The position numbers were made by a program, and so were the translations under genes. This document shows, piece by piece, positions 44,529 to 52,990 of a stretch of DNA of 64,000 bases; the first letter of the stretch is position 1; each line of letters opens with the position of its first letter. This DNA comes from Mycobacteroides salmoniphilum. Its GTDB lineage: Bacteria; Actinomycetota; Actinomycetes; Mycobacteriales; Mycobacteriaceae. The notes under the pieces were generated by a model. That model saw only the letters and a list, made by a program, of their open reading frames with translations. It was not told the origin of the DNA and searched no databases. The DNA lies in assembly GCF_004924335.1 (NCBI RefSeq), contig NZ_CP024633.1, positions 4,650,001 through 4,714,000 of the forward strand, in the 5' to 3' direction.

Positions 44529-44783
44529 CTACCTGGCAATGGCGTGCGGCGGGTTGTCTACTTCCTGCTGGTCCTCACAAGCGTCCAACTCGTTGACGAG
44601 CACACAGTTACTCCCACCGTCCTGCTGGTTAGGCGGGTCCTGCTCGCAATCGCCAAACTCATTGACCCGCTCGCACATCGCGCGAGTTGTGGGCACCGCG
44701 TATGCGGTGGGAACCGAGACGTGAAAAGTGCCCGCGATCACGGCGGCACATGCCGCGGCAACGACGCCTCCAATATTGGCCAT
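44529..44783 (-). CDS. Small secreted protein with a duplicated cysteine motif
   Basis: An 84-residue protein with a signal peptide ('GGVVAAACAAVIAGTF', cleavage near 'TAYAV'). The 50-residue mature part holds four cysteines in two copies of one pattern: C37-ERVNEFGD-C46-E and C60-VLVNELDA-C69-E, i.e. C-x2-VNE-x3-CE twice, joined by a polar linker 'QDPPNQQDGGSN'. ATG 44783 has GAAGGGAAGG upstream, so expression is plausible. Likely disulfide-bonded outside the cell. I recognise no family. It sits after the GH6 gene with a 62-base gap. Confidence 0.75.
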   Translation of the reverse strand: MANIGGVVAAACAAVIAGTFHVSVPTAYAVPTTRAMCERVNEFGDCEQDPPNQQDGGSNCVLVNELDACEDQQEVDNPPHAIAR

Positions 44784-44998
44784 AGTGCCTTCCCTTCTTC
44801 CTACGGGCACAACCCCCCGATCACGGTTTCTCGGCAGCGACGACACCTGAACACGGGCGGTGACCACCCATTTTACAAAGCAATGGCCGCGCTGATGGCC
44901 GATTGAGACACGGATCGGCGTCTATCTAGCCGGGGTCTGCGCGCTAGTGTGCTTGCGTCGGCCTCAGCGAACAGGCCGACAGGAAAGTTGGACAACTC

Positions 44999-46027
44999 AT
45001 GACTGCACCAGCAGAAGCGTCGACGCTCGAAGCGCGCGTCGGCCACTACTACCAGATGGACGGCCCCTACCTGGTCGGCCGCGAGAAGGTGCGCGAGTAC
45101 GCCCGCGCGGTGCAGGACTATCACCCCGCCCACTGGGATGCCGCCGCTGCCGCGGACCTGGGCTACTCAGGTCTGGTGGCCCCGCTGACGTTCACATCCA
45201 CCCCCGCCATGGCCTGTAACCGCCGCATGTTCGAATCCGTGGTCGTCGGTTACGACACCTACCTACAGACAGAAGAAGTCTTCGAACAGCACCGGCCGAT
45301 TGTCGCCGGAGATGAGCTGCATATCGACGTGGAACTGACATCGGTACGCCGGGCCGCGGGCAGGGATCTGATCACCGTGACCAACACCTTCACGGACACG
45401 GCCGGCGAGCGGGTGCACACCCTGCACACCACCGTCGTCGGCGTCACCGCCGACGAGATCAATCCGGGGACGATGGCGGCCGTGCAGAGGGCGATGATGC
45501 ACGACGTGGACTTCTCCGGCGTCGGCGCATCGGCGCAGGCCTATGAGAAAACCGTGCGACCCGCGGGCGAGGTTCGGATCTCCGCGGACACCACGCGGAC
45601 ACCGGGCACGCCGTCCTTCGACGACGTCACGGTCGGCGACGAGCTGCCGGTCCATCACACCCGACTGTCCCGGGGCGATCTGGTGAACTATGCCGGCGTC
45701 GCAGGCGATGCCAACCCGATTCACTGGGACGAGGACATCGCCAAGCTGGCCGGGCTGCCCGACGTGATCGCACACGGCATGCTCACCATGGGTTTGGGTT
45801 CCGGATTCTTCTCGACGTGGTCGGGCGACCCGGGTGCGGTGACCCGCTACGCGGTGCGGCTATCCGCACCGGCGATCGTGTCGGCCGGCGAGGGCGCGGA
45901 CATCGAGTTCGGCGGCAAGATCAAATCGCTGGATCCAGAGACCCGCACCGGCATCATCATGGTGACGGCGAAGTCCAGCGCTAAGAAGATCTTCGGCCTC
46001 GCGACCATGCACGTCCGCTTCAGCTGA
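44999..46027 (+). CDS. Fused (3R)-hydroxyacyl-ACP dehydratase HadA/HadB-type protein
   Basis: A 342-residue double hotdog. Residues about 10-155 resemble the HadA-type domain ('YLVGREKVREYARAVQDYHPAHWD'). Residues about 205-342 resemble MaoC/HadB with the hydratase-2 motif 'YAGVAGDANPIHWDE' holding the catalytic Asp and His. In mycobacteria HadAB and HadBC dehydrate 3-hydroxyacyl-ACP during FAS-II mycolate elongation as separate subunits; fusion of both in one chain is known in some relatives. It stands alone, so whether it serves FAS-II or beta-oxidation is open. Confidence 0.85.
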   Translation: MTAPAEASTLEARVGHYYQMDGPYLVGREKVREYARAVQDYHPAHWDAAAAADLGYSGLVAPLTFTSTPAMACNRRMFESVVVGYDTYLQTEEVFEQHRPIVAGDELHIDVELTSVRRAAGRDLITVTNTFTDTAGERVHTLHTTVVGVTADEINPGTMAAVQRAMMHDVDFSGVGASAQAYEKTVRPAGEVRISADTTRTPGTPSFDDVTVGDELPVHHTRLSRGDLVNYAGVAGDANPIHWDEDIAKLAGLPDVIAHGMLTMGLGSGFFSTWSGDPGAVTRYAVRLSAPAIVSAGEGADIEFGGKIKSLDPETRTGIIMVTAKSSAKKIFGLATMHVRFS

Positions 46028-46058
46028 CCTGACGATCCCCTACAAGGAACGCCTGCGG

Positions 46059-47723
46059 CTACAGCTCGGTCACCCGGCCGTTGTCGACCATCCATGAACG
46101 GTCCAACCGAACATTCTGCAGCATCCGGCGATCATGCGTCACCAGCAACAGCGCACCGTCATAGCTCTCGAGCGCCTGCTCGAGCTGCTCGATCGCGGCC
46201 AGGTCGAGATGGTTCGTGGGCTCATCCAGAACCAACACGTTCGTGCCGCATGCCTGCAGCAGCGCTAGGCCGGCCCGCGTCCGCTCACCGGGCGAAAGCT
46301 CATCGACCGTGCGTTCCACATGGTCGGCACGCAGACCGAACTTTGCGAGCAGCGTTCGCACATCAGCCGTCGACCATGCCGGCACCCGCTGCTCAAAGCG
46401 ATCGACGAGCCGGTCCGTTCCGGTGAAGTCGGCTCGCGCCTGGTCGATCTCGCCGATTGCGATGTTTGCACCCGTACTCGCGCGGCCCTCGTCGGGCTGC
46501 TGGCGCCCCAGCAGCAGGCGCAGCAAAGTGGACTTTCCCGCCCCGTTGGGGCCCGTGATACCGATCCGCTCACCGGCGTCAACCTGAAGCGACACCGGCC
46601 CCAGGACGAATTCGCCTTGCCTCACAACGGCATTGTCAAGAGTCGCGACGATAGAACTCGACCGGGGCGCGGCACCGATGGTGAACTCGAGCACCCATTC
46701 CTTGCGGGGTTCGTCGACCTCTTCGAGGCGGGCGATCCGGCTCTCCATCTGACGAACCTTCTGCGCCTGCTTCTCGCTGGACTCCGACGCCGCGCGGCGC
46801 CGGATCTTGTCGTTATCGGGGGCCTTACGCATCGCGTTGCGCACACCCTGGCTCGACCATTCCCGCTGAGTGCGTGCACGCGCCACGAGGTCGGCCTTCT
46901 TCTCGGCGAACTCTTCGTACTGTTCGCGTCGGTGCCGCCGACCAACGGCACGCTCTTCCAGATAGCTTTCGTAACCGCCGCCGAAGACCGTCGTGGTGTT
47001 CTGAGCCAGGTCCAGTTCCAGGACGTGGGTGACGCTGCGAGCGAGAAACTCGCGATCGTGACTCACCAACACCACGCCACCACGAACGTCGCGGACGAAG
47101 TCCTCCAGCCGGGCCAATCCGTCGAGGTCCAGATCGTTGGTCGGCTCATCGAGCAGGACAATGTCGAACCGCGACAGCACCAGCGCCGCCAACCCGACAC
47201 GCGCCGCCTGCCCGCCCGACAAGTCAGTCATCAGGGTCGACTGCGGACGCACCGCATCCGAGCCGAGGCCCAGGTCGACCAGCACCGCGGGCAGCCGCTC
47301 GTCGAGATCCGCCGCACCGGAGGCAAGCCAGCGATCAAACGCGGCCGAGTAGGCGTCGGTCGGATCGATCTCCGAGCGGCTCTGATCCTCCTCGGCCAGC
47401 GCCGCGGCCGCGGCTTCCATGGCCTGCGTGGCGTCGATGCATCCTGTGCGACGCGCGATGTAGGTGGCGACGGTTTCTCCCGGCACCCGCTCATGCTCCT
47501 GCGGCAGCCACCCGATGAAAGCGTCGGCCGGCGCCACGCTGACGGCACCCTCGAGCGGCTCCAGATCCCCGGCAAGTATCCGCAGAAGTGTGCTCTTGCC
47601 GGCACCGTTGGCGCCGACGACTCCGACCACATCGCCGGGCGCCACGGTCAGATCGAGCGCCTCGAAGAGCGTGCGGTGGGCGAACCCACCAGCCACATTC
47701 TTCGCGACAAGCGTTGCGGTCAT
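46059..47723 (-). CDS. ABC-F family ATPase
   Basis: A 554-residue soluble protein with two ABC domains and no membrane segment. Domain 1: Walker A 'GANGAGKSTLL', signature 'DLSGGQAARVGL', Walker B 'IVLLDEPTNDLD'. Domain 2: 'GPNGAGKSTLL', 'ELSPGERTRAGLALL', 'VLVLDEPTNHLD'. The charged linker between them (about residues 250-350) is the P-site-tRNA-interaction motif region. ABC-F proteins act on ribosomes; some protect against antibiotics. Which type this is cannot be decided from motifs. Convergent with the HadAB gene. Confidence 0.93.
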   Translation of the reverse strand: MTATLVAKNVAGGFAHRTLFEALDLTVAPGDVVGVVGANGAGKSTLLRILAGDLEPLEGAVSVAPADAFIGWLPQEHERVPGETVATYIARRTGCIDATQAMEAAAAALAEEDQSRSEIDPTDAYSAAFDRWLASGAADLDERLPAVLVDLGLGSDAVRPQSTLMTDLSGGQAARVGLAALVLSRFDIVLLDEPTNDLDLDGLARLEDFVRDVRGGVVLVSHDREFLARSVTHVLELDLAQNTTTVFGGGYESYLEERAVGRRHRREQYEEFAEKKADLVARARTQREWSSQGVRNAMRKAPDNDKIRRRAASESSEKQAQKVRQMESRIARLEEVDEPRKEWVLEFTIGAAPRSSSIVATLDNAVVRQGEFVLGPVSLQVDAGERIGITGPNGAGKSTLLRLLLGRQQPDEGRASTGANIAIGEIDQARADFTGTDRLVDRFEQRVPAWSTADVRTLLAKFGLRADHVERTVDELSPGERTRAGLALLQACGTNVLVLDEPTNHLDLAAIEQLEQALESYDGALLLVTHDRRMLQNVRLDRSWMVDNGRVTEL

Positions 47724-47792
47724 GGGTTCATCGTCCCATCACCACGCACCAACAGGGCCCGCGCGTAAGTAGCGGACGGCTACCATCGCGCC

Positions 47793-48557
47793 ATGCACCT
47801 GTCGGTCTCACGGCGCGACGCCCTTCGATACGCCGTGGCCGCGCCGATCCTGGCGGGTCTTCCGATGGCCCTTGCACCGCACGCATCCGCAGACGGCACG
47901 CGGCTGATCGACTTCACCGAACGGCTGGTTACCCCGGAAGAGATCAAATCCGCGGGCTACGCGGGCGCCCTTGTCTACGTGTCGGAATTGCGGCCGGGCG
48001 CAACCTTTGACTTCAAACCCGTCACCCGGGAGTACGCCGCCGGGCTGCGCGCGGCCGGACTGCACGTCGTCAGCTGCTACCAGTACGGCAAGCCCGGTTG
48101 GCCCACCCCCTCAGACTTCACCCGCGGCTACGACGGCGGCGTGGCCGATGCACAGACCGCCCTGCGGCTGCACGGCGCCGCCGGAGGGCCGGATTCCGCA
48201 CCGATCTTCTTCAGCGTCGATGAAGACATTGATCAGAGCATCTGGAAAACTGTTGCTGTGCAATGGTTTCGGGGCATCAACGCGGTGTTGGGCGTTGGCC
48301 GCACCGGCATCTACGGCCACGCACGGGCCTGCGGGTGGGCGATCGGCGACGATGTCATCGGACACTCGACGACCGGCGGCTACCGCTGGGCCTGGCAGAC
48401 ACGAGCCTGGTCGGGCGGGGCGCGTGAGCCCGCGGCCGTGCTGTATCAAAGCGCGGTCAATACCGCCTCGACCCCGGGACCGCTCATCGGTGACGTGCAT
48501 GTGGACGTCGACGATGTTCTAGCAACCGATTTCGGACAGTGGGACTTGCCTCGATAA
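47793..48557 (+). CDS. Exported DUF1906 (glycoside hydrolase-like) protein, copy 1
   Basis: A 254-residue Tat-type exported protein ('SRRDALRYAVAAPILAGLPM'). The mature part is a single DUF1906 domain: 'LIDFTERLVTPEEIKSAGYAG', 'PSDFTRGYDGGVADAQTALRL', 'FFSVDEDID', 'WFRGINAVLGVGRTGIYG'. DUF1906 folds like GH25-type TIM barrels and the acidic 'SVDEDID' strand is the likely active site. The protein may act on peptidoglycan or arabinogalactan. A clear paralog is at 59355. Confidence 0.87.
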   Translation: MHLSVSRRDALRYAVAAPILAGLPMALAPHASADGTRLIDFTERLVTPEEIKSAGYAGALVYVSELRPGATFDFKPVTREYAAGLRAAGLHVVSCYQYGKPGWPTPSDFTRGYDGGVADAQTALRLHGAAGGPDSAPIFFSVDEDIDQSIWKTVAVQWFRGINAVLGVGRTGIYGHARACGWAIGDDVIGHSTTGGYRWAWQTRAWSGGAREPAAVLYQSAVNTASTPGPLIGDVHVDVDDVLATDFGQWDLPR

Positions 48558-48667
48558 GCATCGAGAGATGCAGGGCGGGCCGCCATCGCATTGACGCCCG
48601 CGCACCCAAATATCTAGCACCGCAGCGCAACCAGATCTCCCGGGCCGAGGGACGCCACCAACAGAAG

Positions 48668-48686
48668 CAAGGTTACGCTAACCTAC
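48668..48686 (+). promoter_or_regulatory. IdeR iron-box-like site upstream of the PPE gene
   Basis: The inner 15 bases AGGTTACGCTAACCT match the mycobacterial IdeR consensus core (AGGTWAGSCTWACCT) at 14 positions; over the full 19-base consensus 16 positions match. It lies about 150 bases before the PPE start, in the 277-base gap after the DUF1906 gene. The rest of that gap shows no gene or other element I can name. Confidence 0.68.
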
Positions 48687-48834
48687 GTTGGCTGACCCAT
48701 TTCATAGACGGTCAGCGAGCACTGGAGAGGAGACGCCAGGGCCGCCCGTGCGTCGCCCTGCAAATCGGTCAGATGATGAGTTGTGAAACTGGTTCCCCCA
48801 CAGTCGGTCCGATGAGCGGCGTAGGCAACGGCTC

Positions 48835-50334
48835 ATGACAGCTCCGGTTTGGATGGCGGCCCCTCCCGAAGTGCATTCGGCCTTGCTCAGTAGCGGCCCC
48901 GGCCCCGGGCCCCTGCTCGCGGCGGCAGGCGCCTGGCGTTCCTTGAGCACGGAATATTCCTCAGCAGCAACGGAACTCACCACGACGCTGGGTACAGTAC
49001 GGGCGGGCTCATGGACCGGCCCCAGCTCCGAGCAATACCAGGCAGCACACGTGCCCTACCTGAGCTGGTTACAGCAGACCAGCACCGCCAGCGCGGGAGT
49101 GGCAGCCCAGACCGAGACCGCGGCCACGGCGTACTCCGAGGCGCTGGCGACCATGCCGACCCTTGTCGAGCTCGCCGCCAATCACGCGACACACGGGGCG
49201 CTCATCGCCACCAATTTCTTTGGTATCAACACCATTCCGATCGCCGTCAATGAGGCCGACTACATCCGGATGTGGATACAGGCCGCCACTGTGATGAGCA
49301 CCTACCAAGCCGTCTCCGAGACCTCGGTGACATCGGCACCGCCGACCCTCCCGTCCCCGGTACTGCTCTCGCCAGAAAGTGGTGGGGCCGCACGGGCCGC
49401 AGCCCAGGACGCCACCAAGCCACCGCCCATCGTGCCTGATCCGAACGATCCCATCGAGATGTTGCTGGCGAACTCCCAACACTTCCTGGGTATGTATCGC
49501 GCGCTGAAGGGACTGATCACTGACCCGGTCGGCACCATCATCCAGATCATCATCGATTTCTCCACCAACCCGGCCGCAGCGCTGGTCACCTGGCAGCCGC
49601 TGTTCTTCGTATTCGCCTACGCCGCAACATTTGGCGTGATGGGAACGCCCATCTACGCCGCAATCTTGGGCCCCGCAGCGGGTATCTCGCTCCCGCTCGC
49701 CATCACCTTGGGCAGCCTGGCGCAGATGCCGCCAGCCCCACCGGCGGACCTGGCCGCAGAGGCCGTCCATCCGCGTGCTGAGCAACCGAACGCCGTCGCG
49801 ACGAGTGGTGGCACGGTGACCACGGCGAGTTCCGCGGCGCCCGCCCCGTCATCCACCTCCACCGTGACTCCCAGCTCTGCCCCGGCGCCTACACCGCCAC
49901 CCGCAGGAGTCGAAGGCCTGGGTTACGCCGTTCGGGGCGACGGTCCCGGCTTCGGGTTCGGGCCGACCATGGGCCAGAGCACCGGGGCCATCGCCCACGC
50001 ACCGAGCAGCGCCGTGGCCGCCGCCGCCGCACTGGCCTGCAATCCCGGAAAGTCCAAGAACCGCAGGCGCCGCCGCGGAACCGCCGAGGACCGCGGCTAT
50101 CGCCACGAATACGCCACCATAGACGCCGAAATCCCGGCTGGCCCGGATGATCCGGTGACGACGAGCGCTTCCGGCACCGGCGCGGGGAGGCTCGGCTTCG
50201 CCGGCGTGCACACGTCATCGGCGGTCACCGAGGCCGCCGGATTGGCCACGCTCGCTGCGAGCGCAGCCGACGGCCGGACCAGCCCGATGCTGCCGGGAAC
50301 ATGGGGCGTTGACGGGGACGACCCCGCACACTGA
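48835..50334 (+). CDS. PPE family protein
   Basis: A 499-residue PPE protein. The N-terminal domain begins '[21 protein letters not shown]' in spirit (PPE triad at residues 9-11) and has the W-x-G turn 'GSWTGPSS' near residue 60, followed by helices that normally pair with a PE partner. A hydrophobic stretch at about 240-300 ('[20 protein letters not shown]') is followed by a Pro/Ser/Thr linker and a C-terminal region with '[12 protein letters not shown]' and a basic 'RRRRG'. Exported by a type VII system in known cases. No PE gene is adjacent. The iron box upstream suggests induction by iron starvation. Confidence 0.9.
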   Translation: MTAPVWMAAPPEVHSALLSSGPGPGPLLAAAGAWRSLSTEYSSAATELTTTLGTVRAGSWTGPSSEQYQAAHVPYLSWLQQTSTASAGVAAQTETAATAYSEALATMPTLVELAANHATHGALIATNFFGINTIPIAVNEADYIRMWIQAATVMSTYQAVSETSVTSAPPTLPSPVLLSPESGGAARAAAQDATKPPPIVPDPNDPIEMLLANSQHFLGMYRALKGLITDPVGTIIQIIIDFSTNPAAALVTWQPLFFVFAYAATFGVMGTPIYAAILGPAAGISLPLAITLGSLAQMPPAPPADLAAEAVHPRAEQPNAVATSGGTVTTASSAAPAPSSTSTVTPSSAPAPTPPPAGVEGLGYAVRGDGPGFGFGPTMGQSTGAIAHAPSSAVAAAAALACNPGKSKNRRRRRGTAEDRGYRHEYATIDAEIPAGPDDPVTTSASGTGAGRLGFAGVHTSSAVTEAAGLATLAASAADGRTSPMLPGTWGVDGDDPAH

Positions 50335-50437
50335 CTACGCGCGCTTCCTGCGCGCATTGTCGATGTTTCAGTATTGCTCCGAGCGGGTATGTCTTCGCCG
50401 ATAAGGCCTGGACGCACTGGGCCAGGAGAGGGACATC

Positions 50438-50593
50438 ATGATCATCTTGGGCATTCTGCTGGCCGTGTTGGGATACGTACTGGCCGTTCCGATTCTGCAG
50501 ACAATAGGAATAGTTCTCGTAGTGGCCGGAGCCGTGCTGTGGATCCTGGGTGCGGTGGGCAGGCCGGTTGCGGGCCGCAAGGTGTGGTTTTAA
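50438..50593 (+). CDS. 51-residue membrane protein (DUF6131-like)
   Basis: A very short gene with the RBS AGGAGAGGG upstream of ATG 50438. The product is almost entirely two hydrophobic stretches ('IILGILLAVLGYVLAVPI', 'IGIVLVVAGAVLWILGAVG') with a basic tail 'GRPVAGRKVWF'. This is the pattern of the small DUF6131 proteins of mycobacteria. Coding is supported by the strong RBS and the coherent helix-turn-helix hydrophobicity. A longer overlapping frame (50374-50652) on the same strand has no such character. Function unknown. Confidence 0.75.
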   Translation: MIILGILLAVLGYVLAVPILQTIGIVLVVAGAVLWILGAVGRPVAGRKVWF

Positions 50594-50714
50594 GTGCACT
50601 GAGTGCTGCCCGGATGTTTAGCGGTCGAGCTTATGGGGAACAGCTCGACTGACAATGGTTCAGGCCGGTTGGCTCTGGGGCCCTTTATTTTCTGCGAGCT
50701 TCTTGGAGGTTACT

Positions 50715-51503
50715 GTGCTGGTACGACGCGTCGCCCGTCCGATGCTTTCTTCTATCTTCATCGCAGCCGGAGTTGACGGCCTCCGTCGTCCCGCAGCTTC
50801 TGCGGACGTGGCCGAACCGCTGGTCAACAATCTGTTGGACAGCGCGCCGGACTCGGCGACCAGATACCTGCCACGAGACCCGCAGACCTACGTCCGCGTC
50901 CACGCGGCCACGCAACTTGTCGCCGGGTTGGCTCTTGCCAGCGGCCGATTTCCCCGGGTATCAGCATGGACACTCGCCGGCACCCTGGTTCCGGTGACGC
51001 TGGCGGACCAGGCGTTCTGGCGCGAACCCGATCCCGACCTCAAGTTGCAGCAGAAGGCCCACTTCTGGAAGAACATCTCGCTCTTGGGCGGATTGATCAT
51101 CGCCGGTATCGACACCGAGGGACGGCCCGGCCTGTCGTGGCGCGCCCGCCGAGTTGCCGGCGACGCGGTCGCCGCCGTTACCTCGGCGATCCCCGGAGCC
51201 GACCATCCCTCGCATTCACTCCAGACCAAAGCCGCAGAGTTCGGAGAAACCGTGCGCGAGAAGGCGCCGGTAATCGCCGAGTATGCCCGGGAGCGCGGAG
51301 CCGAGCTCGCTGAGACCGCTCAACGACGCGGCAGCCAGCTGACCGAGATTGCCTCACAGCGCGGAAGTGAACTCGCAGAACTACTCTCAGAGCGCGGCTC
51401 GGAGCTGGCAAGCGCCGCCGACAAGGGCCGTCATCACCTAGAGGCCCTGGCCGCCGACCCACCTCCCAAACTCCGCAGACTCGCCCGCGCCTTCGGCCGT
51501 TAG
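50715..51503 (+). CDS. DoxX-like membrane protein with C-terminal 11-residue repeats
   Basis: A 262-residue protein (GTG 50715, with TTGGAGG upstream). Residues 1-135 are a DoxX-like four-helix membrane domain ('MLSSIFIAAGVDGLRRP', 'AATQLVAGLALASGRFP', 'LADQAFWRE', 'NISLLGGLIIAGID'). After a linker, residues 168-244 are seven consecutive 11-residue units such as 'YARERGAELAE' and 'IASQRGSELAE'. This is an apolipoprotein-like amphipathic helix predicted to lie on a membrane. In M. tuberculosis DoxX works with SodA and SseA in oxidative stress; whether that holds here is open. Confidence 0.85.
   Translation: MLVRRVARPMLSSIFIAAGVDGLRRPAASADVAEPLVNNLLDSAPDSATRYLPRDPQTYVRVHAATQLVAGLALASGRFPRVSAWTLAGTLVPVTLADQAFWREPDPDLKLQQKAHFWKNISLLGGLIIAGIDTEGRPGLSWRARRVAGDAVAAVTSAIPGADHPSHSLQTKAAEFGETVREKAPVIAEYARERGAELAETAQRRGSQLTEIASQRGSELAELLSERGSELASAADKGRHHLEALAADPPPKLRRLARAFGR
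51216..51446 (+). repeat. Seven 33-base coding repeats (hendecads) in the DoxX-like gene
   Basis: Residues 168-244 divide evenly into seven 11-mers with no gaps; most units end in Ala/Thr-Glu and the central ones share RG-[AS]-[EQ]-L. The period is at protein level; the DNA copies have diverged. Confidence 0.78.
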
Positions 51504-51537
51504 CGCGGGCAGATCCGGCGTGGCGAGCTGATTCGGC

Positions 51538-52266
51538 TCAACTCTCGGAAAAACCCATGCCGCACATGACGGTATCCACATGCTCGCCATAGAGCGTTTC
51601 GCTGTCCGCCACGAGTTCCCGCAGGCTCCCGAAAACCTCACCTGCCAGGTATCCGGTAATCGACGCCCATGCGGAAATGCCGATCCCGATGATCGCCGGG
51701 TCCATCGGCATGTCCGAGCCCGTGCCGAGTAGTGCGGCCAGCAGTGGCCCCGGTGCCGTCCGGCGGAACTTGGTGCGTTGCGGTACTGCCTCGCCGGCCT
51801 GCACCGCACGGAAGTACGCAACCATGAAGGATCCCATGACTCTCGTTGCCGCTGGCCCGGTCTCAGACGGTTGCGCGCGATATCCCGGGATGGGCGTTCC
51901 GCTGATCAATGCGAAATCCCCCGGATTCGCCAGCGCCCAGCGGCGAGCCGCGACGAACGCGGCACGCACTTGCCCTGTCGCGTTGTCCTGGGCGGCAGCT
52001 TCTTGTCCGTCGCTCATGGCCGCGGCAAGAGCAATGTTGGCGTCAACGCACAATGCGGTGATTAGCGCTGCCTGCGTCTCGAAATAGCGGAACAACGCCG
52101 CGGGTGCCATGCCCATCTCGCGGGCGATCCCCCGTAACGACAGTGCGCCGGTACCGCCGTCGGCGAGCTGCTTTCTGGCGTGGGACTTGATCTCGTCCGT
52201 GGTCTGCGCACGCTGTCTAGCCCGTCTCGTCGCGGGGACATCCGCAGCATTCGTCGGGGTGGACAC
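51538..52266 (-). CDS. TetR/AcrR family regulator
   Basis: A 242-residue TetR protein. The HTH is 'ALSLRGIAREMGMAPAALFRYFETQ' (about residues 41-65). The C-terminal part is long with a WHG-like domain ('GIGISAWASITGYLAGEVFG'). It is convergent with the DoxX-like gene and lies 62 bases upstream (on the minus strand) of the MDMPI gene start region only by orientation; a direct target is not obvious. Ligand unknown. Confidence 0.88.
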   Translation of the reverse strand: MSTPTNAADVPATRRARQRAQTTDEIKSHARKQLADGGTGALSLRGIAREMGMAPAALFRYFETQAALITALCVDANIALAAAMSDGQEAAAQDNATGQVRAAFVAARRWALANPGDFALISGTPIPGYRAQPSETGPAATRVMGSFMVAYFRAVQAGEAVPQRTKFRRTAPGPLLAALLGTGSDMPMDPAIIGIGISAWASITGYLAGEVFGSLRELVADSETLYGEHVDTVMCGMGFSES

Positions 52267-52328
52267 ATCAAATCCTTTGGTTGAGATGGCGGTGGTGCTG
52301 GGACCAGTCTAGGAAGGCTTCCTCGCGC

Positions 52329-52952
52329 TCAACTGTTGACGAGTCTGGAACGCAGTACGTCCACCCCGGAGCCGGAGAGCTCGGTCAACACACTCGGGCG
52401 ACCACCGACCGCCATCACGATTGCCTCGCCTGGACCTCGAATCTCTGGCCCATCGCCATAGGTCCAGTCCATATCGGTTGCCGTCCAACGTAACCCGACA
52501 AGCCTGCGTTTCGAGTGAATGAACGGGTCCGGGTTGTCCAGCACGGTTCGCAACGTGCCATCGGGAACCCTCCGGGGACGGTCCAGCGGACGGCGGATGT
52601 CTTGCTGATGAATGAGCAAGTCGGCGAGGACCAGCTTCGGCTGGATCTTCGCCGAATAGCTTCTCTCGATGGTAGATTCGAAGGCCGCAAGCAGTGTGTC
52701 CGTCGACCACCCTCGCGCCCGGTCGATGTAGAGCTGATTCAACTTGTCGGCCGACCCGCCCACGCGAACGACCTCGTAGAGGTACTTGGGCAGCGATGTT
52801 CCGTCATACAGCACGTGAGCCACCACATCACGCACCCGCCACCCCGCACAGAGTGACGGCGCATCCCAGTCCTGCGGAGTCAGCGTGCGCAGCAGCGCGG
52901 CGAGGTCGCGCTTCTCCTGTTGAACCATGGCGTACGCGTCGGTTCGGGACAT
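52329..52952 (-). CDS. Maleylpyruvate isomerase / DinB-like family protein
   Basis: A 207-residue helical-bundle protein of the TIGR03083 / MDMPI type. 'DWDAPSLCAGWRVRDVVAHVLYD' contains the conserved His metal ligand and 'LLIHQQDIRRPL' the second His region, with a C-terminal 'GLRWTATDMDWTYGDGPEIRGP' sterol-carrier-like part. Such proteins use mycothiol as thiol cofactor in some cases. ATG 52952 is favoured over the adjacent ATG 52955 by spacing from GGAGGT. Probably a downstream neighbour of the MerB-like gene. Confidence 0.85.
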   Translation of the reverse strand: MSRTDAYAMVQQEKRDLAALLRTLTPQDWDAPSLCAGWRVRDVVAHVLYDGTSLPKYLYEVVRVGGSADKLNQLYIDRARGWSTDTLLAAFESTIERSYSAKIQPKLVLADLLIHQQDIRRPLDRPRRVPDGTLRTVLDNPDPFIHSKRRLVGLRWTATDMDWTYGDGPEIRGPGEAIVMAVGGRPSVLTELSGSGVDVLRSRLVNS

Positions 52953-52990
52953 CATTACCTCCGGTGTGGTTCGGTGTTCCGTTGGGGTAC

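Noticed and set aside
46320..47768. 482-codon plus-strand frame opposite the ABC-F gene
   Set aside because: The opposite strand has two complete ABC domains; this frame is a GC-driven shadow.
50374..50652. 92-residue ORF covering the small membrane protein
   Set aside because: It is in another frame with low-quality composition; the 51-residue frame has the RBS and coherent membrane helices.
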